The notes under the pieces were generated by a model, which did no database searches, had not been told where the DNA came from, and saw only the letters and a list, made by a program, of their open reading frames with translations. From an uncultured Clostridia bacterium (GTDB lineage Bacteria; Bacillota_A; Clostridia; Oscillospirales; Oscillospiraceae), in assembly GCA_947307375.1 (NCBI GenBank), contig CAMZIX010000014.1, positions 1 through 17,773 on the forward strand: a stretch of DNA of 17,773 bases. The letters run 5' to 3'. Both the position numbers and the translations under genes were made by a program. Below are positions 13,624 to 17,773 of the stretch, one piece after another. The first letter of the stretch is position 1. Each line of letters begins with the position of its first letter.

Positions 13624-15491
13624 TGGTTCAGCTCCTCCCATTGCTCGTAAAGAGCCAGCAGCTGCTCGTCGAGCCTTTCCCGCTCCGCCTCGAGCTCCAT
13701 CAGCTTCTGATAGTCGGCGGCGTAGGTATCGGCGTCTTGCGCCAGTTCCTGCTGCCGCGCCTCGAGCCTGGCGATCTCGCGCTCGAGCTTCGCGGCGGCC
13801 CGGGATGTGTTCGGCGTTTTCGGGCGCCGGTCTGCGGGCTTTTTCTCCAGCTTTTCGCGCTTTTCGTTCTGCCGGAGGACGTTCTGCCGCTCCTGCCAGG
13901 CGAGGAATTCCCGGTATGTACCGCGGTAATCGGTCAGCACGCCGTCCCTGAGCGCCCAGATGCGCGTGGCGAATTTTTCGATCAGCCAGCGGTCGTGCGA
14001 GACGAAGAGCAGGGTCTGTTCATAGTCCGAGAGCGCGTCCTCCATCCACTCGCGGCTGGCGATGTCGAGGTGGTTGGTCGGCTCGTCGAGGATCAGGAAG
14101 TTGACGTCCCGCCCCATCAGCAGGCACAGGCACAGGCGGCTGCGCTCGCCGCCGGAGAGCGCGCCCACGGGCGTGAACACGTCCTCGCCGCGGAAGCCGA
14201 AGGCCGCGAGCCGGTCGCGAGCCTCCTGCGGCTGGCAGCGCCCGTCGTAGAGCATGATCTCGTAGGCGCTGCGCCGGTCGTCGGAAAAGCGCACCGTCTG
14301 CGGCAGATAGGCCGTGCGGATCGCCGGGCCGCGCTGCAGATAGCCGCTGTCCGGCGTCTCCTCGCCGAGGATCAGCTTCAGGAGCGTCGACTTGCCCGCG
14401 CCGTTGTCTCCGATCAGCGCGATGCGCTCGCCCCCGGCGACCGTGAGGCAGAGGTCGGAAAACAGGCGCTTCGGGCCGTAGCTCTTGCTGACGCCGTCGA
14501 CGATCAGCACCTCGTCGCCCTCGAACTCGCGCTGTTTGAACTTGACGGTCATTTTGCGCTGTTCGACGGGCTTTTCGCTCTGCTGCAGCTTTTCGATGCG
14601 CTTTTCCATCGAAAAGGCGCGCTTGTGCAGCTTGTCGTTGCCCATAAAGGCCCAGAGATGCAGCTTTTCGGCCGCGCGCTGCAGCTGCTCGACCTTGGCC
14701 TGGTCCTTTTCATACTGCTTGAGCTTCTCGTCGAAGCGGCGCTGCCGCTCCTGCACGTAAAAGCTGTAGTTGCCGCTGTAGAATTCCGCCTTGCCCTCGA
14801 CGATCTCGATGCTGCGCTGCACCACCTTGTCCAGGAACCAGCGGTCGTGGCTGATGGCGAGCACGGTGCCCTTGAAGTGCAGCAGATAGTCCTCCAGCCA
14901 CTCGGTGGCGTGCAGGTCGAGGTGGTTGGTCGGTTCGTCGAGCAGGAGGATGTCCGTGTCCTCCAGGATCAGCCGCGCGAGGTTCACGCGCGTCTTCTCC
15001 CCGCCGGAGAGGGTCTCGAAGTCCTGCTCGCGCATCGCGGGCGGGATGTCCAGACCGTTGGCGACGCGATTGCGCTCCACGTCCATGTCGTAGCCGCCGA
15101 GGCGCTGAAAGTCCGCGCTCAGGCGGTCGTAGTCCCGCAGCAGGGCGGGGAAGTCGTCGTGCTCGAGCCGCGCGGCCAGCGCCTCCAGCTTTTCGCCGAT
15201 GGCGTAGACCCGGCGGTGGGCGTCGCGCAGCACGTCCTCCACGGTCCAGCCCGCGGGATAGACCGGGATCTGCGAGATCAGGCCCAGGCGCTTGCCCGGG
15301 GCGATCATAATCTCGCCCTCGTCCGGGCGGTATTCGCCGGAGAGGAGGCGGAAGAGCGTGGTCTTGCCGCAGCCGTTGGGGCCCAGGATGCCCACGCGCT
15401 CGCCGTCGTTGACGGTGAAAGTCAGACCGTCGAGCACAAGCTCGCCGATCTCAAAGCCCTTGACCAGATTTTGTACCGAAATGTCGATCAT
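13620..15491 (-). CDS. ABC-F family ATP-binding protein (ribosome-associated type)
   Basis: 623 residues with two ABC ATPase domains and no membrane segment, which defines the ABC-F class. Members act on the ribosome as translation factors or antibiotic-protection proteins. Domain 1: Walker A GPNGCGKT (37-44), signature LSGGE (161-165), Walker B LLLDE (182-186). Domain 2: GDNGAGKS (361-368), LSGGE (445-449), LILDE (466-470). The interdomain linker (about 236-320) is rich in charged residues and helical, as expected for the P-site-contacting arm. The C-terminus (about 564-623) is a strongly charged coiled coil of the Uup/YdiF kind. Resistance-type ABC-F proteins cannot be told from housekeeping ones by eye; the C-terminal coiled coil favours a YdiF/Uup-like housekeeping factor. 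It starts 39 bases after the PBP gene, with GAGG seven bases before ATG. Confidence 0.95.
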   Translation of the reverse strand: MIDISVQNLVKGFEIGELVLDGLTFTVNDGERVGILGPNGCGKTTLFRLLSGEYRPDEGEIMIAPGKRLGLISQIPVYPAGWTVEDVLRDAHRRVYAIGEKLEALAARLEHDDFPALLRDYDRLSADFQRLGGYDMDVERNRVANGLDIPPAMREQDFETLSGGEKTRVNLARLILEDTDILLLDEPTNHLDLHATEWLEDYLLHFKGTVLAISHDRWFLDKVVQRSIEIVEGKAEFYSGNYSFYVQERQRRFDEKLKQYEKDQAKVEQLQRAAEKLHLWAFMGNDKLHKRAFSMEKRIEKLQQSEKPVEQRKMTVKFKQREFEGDEVLIVDGVSKSYGPKRLFSDLCLTVAGGERIALIGDNGAGKSTLLKLILGEETPDSGYLQRGPAIRTAYLPQTVRFSDDRRSAYEIMLYDGRCQPQEARDRLAAFGFRGEDVFTPVGALSGGERSRLCLCLLMGRDVNFLILDEPTNHLDIASREWMEDALSDYEQTLLFVSHDRWLIEKFATRIWALRDGVLTDYRGTYREFLAWQERQNVLRQNEKREKLEKKPADRRPKTPNTSRAAAKLEREIARLEARQQELAQDADTYAADYQKLMELEAERERLDEQLLALYEQWEELNQ

Positions 15492-15530
15492 GACGAAACC
15501 TCGTCTTTATCCAAAACTGAAACAAAAAAA

Positions 15531-16817
15531 CTAATCGATCGCCTTCTGCAGCACGGCGTTGGCCACGGGGCCGGCCGCGTACAGGCCGCTGCCGCCGTTT
15601 TCCACCAGCACCACGAAGGCGTAGGGATGCGCCTCGTCCGCCAGATAGCCGACAAACCAGGCGTGGCTGCCGCCGTCGCCGAGCTCTGCCGTACCCGTCT
15701 TGGCGCAGAGCTTCAGGCCCGGGAAGAGCCCGGTGTCGCGATAGGACGAAACGAAGTTGTAGTTCATCATCGCGCCGAGCTTTTCCGCCGTGTCCTTTTC
15801 GACCAGACGGGTGAAGGGCCCGCTCCGCCCCGCAATCAGATGCGGCTCGGCAAGCCGGCCTCCGTTGGCCACCGCCGCGACGAAGCGCAGCAGGGCGTAG
15901 GGATTGACCAGATCCGTGCTCTGCCCGATGGCGGACCAGGCCAGCTCCGGATCGCCGACGAAGTCCAGCGGATAGCTGCCGGCGGCCGTGGGGATGCCGT
16001 CCAGCTCGTGCCCGTCCAGCAGGCCGTAGGTGCGCACGTGCTCGATCATGTTCTCCTGCCCGACCTTCACGGCGATCTGCGCGAAGGCCGCGTTGCAGGA
16101 GTTGGCAAGCGCCTGCTCGAAGGTCTGGCTGCCGTGCTCGCCGGAACAGACGATCGGAACGCCCGCGAGCTCATAGGCACCCTCGCAGGCAAAGAGCCGC
16201 GCGTCCATGTCGGGCACGGTCTCGATGGCCGCGGCCGCGGTGACGAGCTTGAACACCGAGCCCGGCGTGAAGCAGGAGACGAGGCAGCGGTTCAGGAAGG
16301 CGCCCTCCGGCGGTTCGCTGTTGTCCAGCGGGTCGACCGAGGGGCTCGACACCATGCACAGGACCTCGCCCGTGCGGTAATCCATCAGCATCACGGCGCC
16401 CCTGCGTCCGCCGAGCGCCTCATAGGCCGTGCGGCAGAGCGAAGCGTCTACGGTCAGCGGCAGGTCGACGGTATCTGCGTGGGTGGTGCCGGTCAGCAGG
16501 CTGTAGCCGTGCATCTCGTCCCAGAACCGTGTCAGCGCGCCGGTGCCGCTGCGGCCCCAGTAGTCGCCGGTGACGGCGTAGCAGGCCACGCGCGTGGCGG
16601 CGTCCTCGGCGTAGCGGTTCTCCACCGCGTCGAAGGAGGCCAGCAGCCGTCCTTCCCGGTCGGTCAGCAGGCCGCTGGCGCCGGAATTGGCCCGCGCGAA
16701 GGCCAGCGCCCAGTCCCGGCCGTCGTCGACGTAGCGGATCGTATAGAGCACGAGCCCTGCGACGATCAGCGCCGCCAGCAGCAGCAGGGAGAAGGCGCGC
16801 AGCGTGATCTTCTTCAT
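15531..16817 (-). CDS. Class B penicillin-binding protein (PbpA-like transpeptidase)
   Basis: 428-residue peptidoglycan transpeptidase, the crosslinking partner of the upstream SEDS glycosyltransferase. It has a short cytoplasmic tail, one membrane anchor (about 8-27) and an extracytoplasmic domain. The three catalytic motifs are all present: SVFK (Ser187, Lys190), SCN (240-242) and KTG (373-375). At 428 residues it is short for a class B PBP (usually about 500-700), like the compact PbpA proteins paired with a SEDS protein in Clostridia and Actinobacteria; the N-terminal pedestal is reduced and no PASTA domain follows. ATG 16817 overlaps the SEDS stop (ATGA), with a GGAGG-type site upstream inside that gene. 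Target of beta-lactams by family. Whether it works in elongation, division or sporulation cannot be told. Confidence 0.95.
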   Translation of the reverse strand: MKKITLRAFSLLLLAALIVAGLVLYTIRYVDDGRDWALAFARANSGASGLLTDREGRLLASFDAVENRYAEDAATRVACYAVTGDYWGRSGTGALTRFWDEMHGYSLLTGTTHADTVDLPLTVDASLCRTAYEALGGRRGAVMLMDYRTGEVLCMVSSPSVDPLDNSEPPEGAFLNRCLVSCFTPGSVFKLVTAAAAIETVPDMDARLFACEGAYELAGVPIVCSGEHGSQTFEQALANSCNAAFAQIAVKVGQENMIEHVRTYGLLDGHELDGIPTAAGSYPLDFVGDPELAWSAIGQSTDLVNPYALLRFVAAVANGGRLAEPHLIAGRSGPFTRLVEKDTAEKLGAMMNYNFVSSYRDTGLFPGLKLCAKTGTAELGDGGSHAWFVGYLADEAHPYAFVVLVENGGSGLYAAGPVANAVLQKAID

Positions 16818-17773
16818 GCCTTCGCCTCCTTTTTGGCCCTTCCGGGGACGCCGAGCGCGGGATTGACGACAAAGCTCGCGTCCCGGCGGGTATCGGAGCC
16901 CTTGAGGAAGGCCATCAGCATCCAGCAGCTCAGCAGCGACGAGCCGCCGCGCGAGACGAAGGGGAAGGTGACGCCGGTGAAGGGCAGCAGATCCATCGTG
17001 CCGAAGACGTTGAGCGCCGTCTGGGTCAGCAGCATCGCCATCGCGCCGCAGGCGGCGATCGCGTACCAGGCCGAGCGGCCGTAGCGCGCCGAGCGCACCG
17101 CGAAGAAGGCCAGCGCCATCACGGCCAGCACCATGCACAGCGCGATGATCAGGCCCTGCTCCTCGCAGACCACGGCGAAGACCATGTCGGTGTCCGCCGC
17201 GACGATGTTTTTCAGCCAGCCGGAGCCCGCGCCCTTGCCGAAGAGCCCGCCGGCCGCGGCGGCCGACATGGCCCTGGCCTGCTGATAGCCCGCGCCATAG
17301 ATATCCTCCCACACATGGCCCCAGGCGGCAAAGCGCCGGGCGATATGCGGCTTGACGGTGACGGCCAGGAAGCCGGCCATGCCCGCGCCGGTCAGCGCCA
17401 GCAGCACCGTGGCGATGGAGCCGGAGCGCAGGAAGGAGATCACCAGGAAGCACACGAAAAAGACCAGCGCGGTGCCGAAGTCGCCGATCAGCGCCAGCGC
17501 GATCACACAAACGGCCGAAAAGGCCATGAACATGAACAGGTTCCGTCTGCGGTACAGGCGGTCGAGCGTGGAAGCGCCCACATAGAGATAGAGCACTTTG
17601 ACGAACTCCGAGGGCTGGAACGAATATCCGCCGATGCTCAGCCAGTTGCGCGCGCCCAGCACCTCTTCGCTGAAGATCACGTTCACCGCCAGCAGCGCCA
17701 GCGCCGCAAAGGCGGCGACGCCGCGCGCGGCGGTCACGCGCCGGAGGCTGCGCAGCCACCAGCCGGTGAGCAG
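16814..17773 (-). CDS. SEDS-family peptidoglycan glycosyltransferase (FtsW/RodA/SpoVE type), 5' end outside window
   Basis: Polytopic membrane enzyme that polymerises lipid II into glycan strands. About 319 C-terminal residues are visible and the frame stays open to the right edge, so the N-terminal segments are missing. Family marks: GARNWLSIGGYSFQPSEFVK (40-59 of the fragment), GDFGTALVF (98-106), the extracellular-loop motif DTDMVFAVVCEEQG (194-207) holding the catalytic aspartate, and the C-terminal block GVTFPFVSRGGSSLL. The usual P-D-x-G-T-A-L motif reads G-D-F-G-T-A-L here. Coupled by ATGA to the downstream class B PBP, it forms the standard SEDS-bPBP synthase pair. FtsW, RodA or SpoVE identity is not decidable from the fragment. 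The promoter lies outside the window. Confidence 0.96.
   Translation of the reverse strand: MLTGWWLRSLRRVTAARGVAAFAALALLAVNVIFSEEVLGARNWLSIGGYSFQPSEFVKVLYLYVGASTLDRLYRRRNLFMFMAFSAVCVIALALIGDFGTALVFFVCFLVISFLRSGSIATVLLALTGAGMAGFLAVTVKPHIARRFAAWGHVWEDIYGAGYQQARAMSAAAAGGLFGKGAGSGWLKNIVAADTDMVFAVVCEEQGLIIALCMVLAVMALAFFAVRSARYGRSAWYAIAACGAMAMLLTQTALNVFGTMDLLPFTGVTFPFVSRGGSSLLSCWMLMAFLKGSDTRRDASFVVNPALGVPGRAKKEAKA

Noticed and set aside
15492..15530. T-rich run (minus strand) between the PBP and ABC-F genes as a terminator
   Set aside because: No GC-rich stem precedes the seven-T run, so an intrinsic terminator is not supported.
13623..17084. A plus-strand open frame of more than 1100 codons opposite the ABC-F, PBP and SEDS genes
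   Set aside because: It is antisense to three genes with full motifs. Its translation is low-complexity, rich in Ala, Val, Gly, Leu, Asp and His, as expected from the complement of GC-rich codons. No family motif is visible.
1..17773. CRISPR arrays, tRNA genes, insertion sequences, phage or defence genes
   Set aside because: No spaced direct repeats, transposase motifs or cloverleaf-like sequences were seen. Dense ordinary coding sequence accounts for nearly all of the window.

Overview
The window looks like a piece of a high-GC anaerobic Firmicute chromosome, most likely a gut-type Clostridia member such as an Oscillospirales relative. This is judged from gene content, strong AGGAGG-type ribosome binding sites, TTGACA/TATAAT-type promoters and GC-rich codon use; it cannot be proved from the window alone. 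I see no tRNA, rRNA, CRISPR array, transposase, phage gene or integration site. All genes are intact except the two cut by the window edges.

Layout, left to right. (1) The 3' end of a thioredoxin reductase gene (+) ends at a two-way terminator. (2) A minus-strand respiratory operon, nrfA-resB-ccsA (4353 to 617), has a clear promoter near 4404-4432. It encodes a pentaheme cytochrome c nitrite reductase with a covalent-FMN domain fused to its N-terminus, followed by the two proteins of the System II cytochrome c maturation machine. (3) A minus-strand trio (8455 to 4525) encodes a C69-family dipeptidase, a short-chain dehydrogenase and formate-tetrahydrofolate ligase (fhs), closed by a terminator. 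(4) Divergent from it, a plus-strand pair (8669 to 11220) encodes a cytoplasmic protein with a Bmp/PnrA-type solute-binding domain behind a ParB-like segment, and a translationally coupled metallophosphoesterase. (5) A minus-strand malQ gene. (6) A minus-strand cell-envelope operon (17773 to 12892): SEDS glycosyltransferase, class B penicillin-binding protein, ABC-F ATPase and YdcF/DUF218 membrane protein, mostly joined by ATGA stop-start overlaps.

How the genes work together. The nrf operon would let the cell reduce nitrite to ammonium on the outer face of the membrane, with ResB and CcsA attaching the hemes. No NrfH quinol dehydrogenase gene is present, so the FMN domain is the obvious candidate for the electron entry point (inference). 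The SEDS/PBP pair polymerises and crosslinks peptidoglycan. The Bmp-like protein and its phosphoesterase look like an intracellular ligand-sensing or processing pair of unknown function. The two strongest leads for something new are the FMN-NrfA fusion and the ParB-like/Bmp plus phosphoesterase pair.
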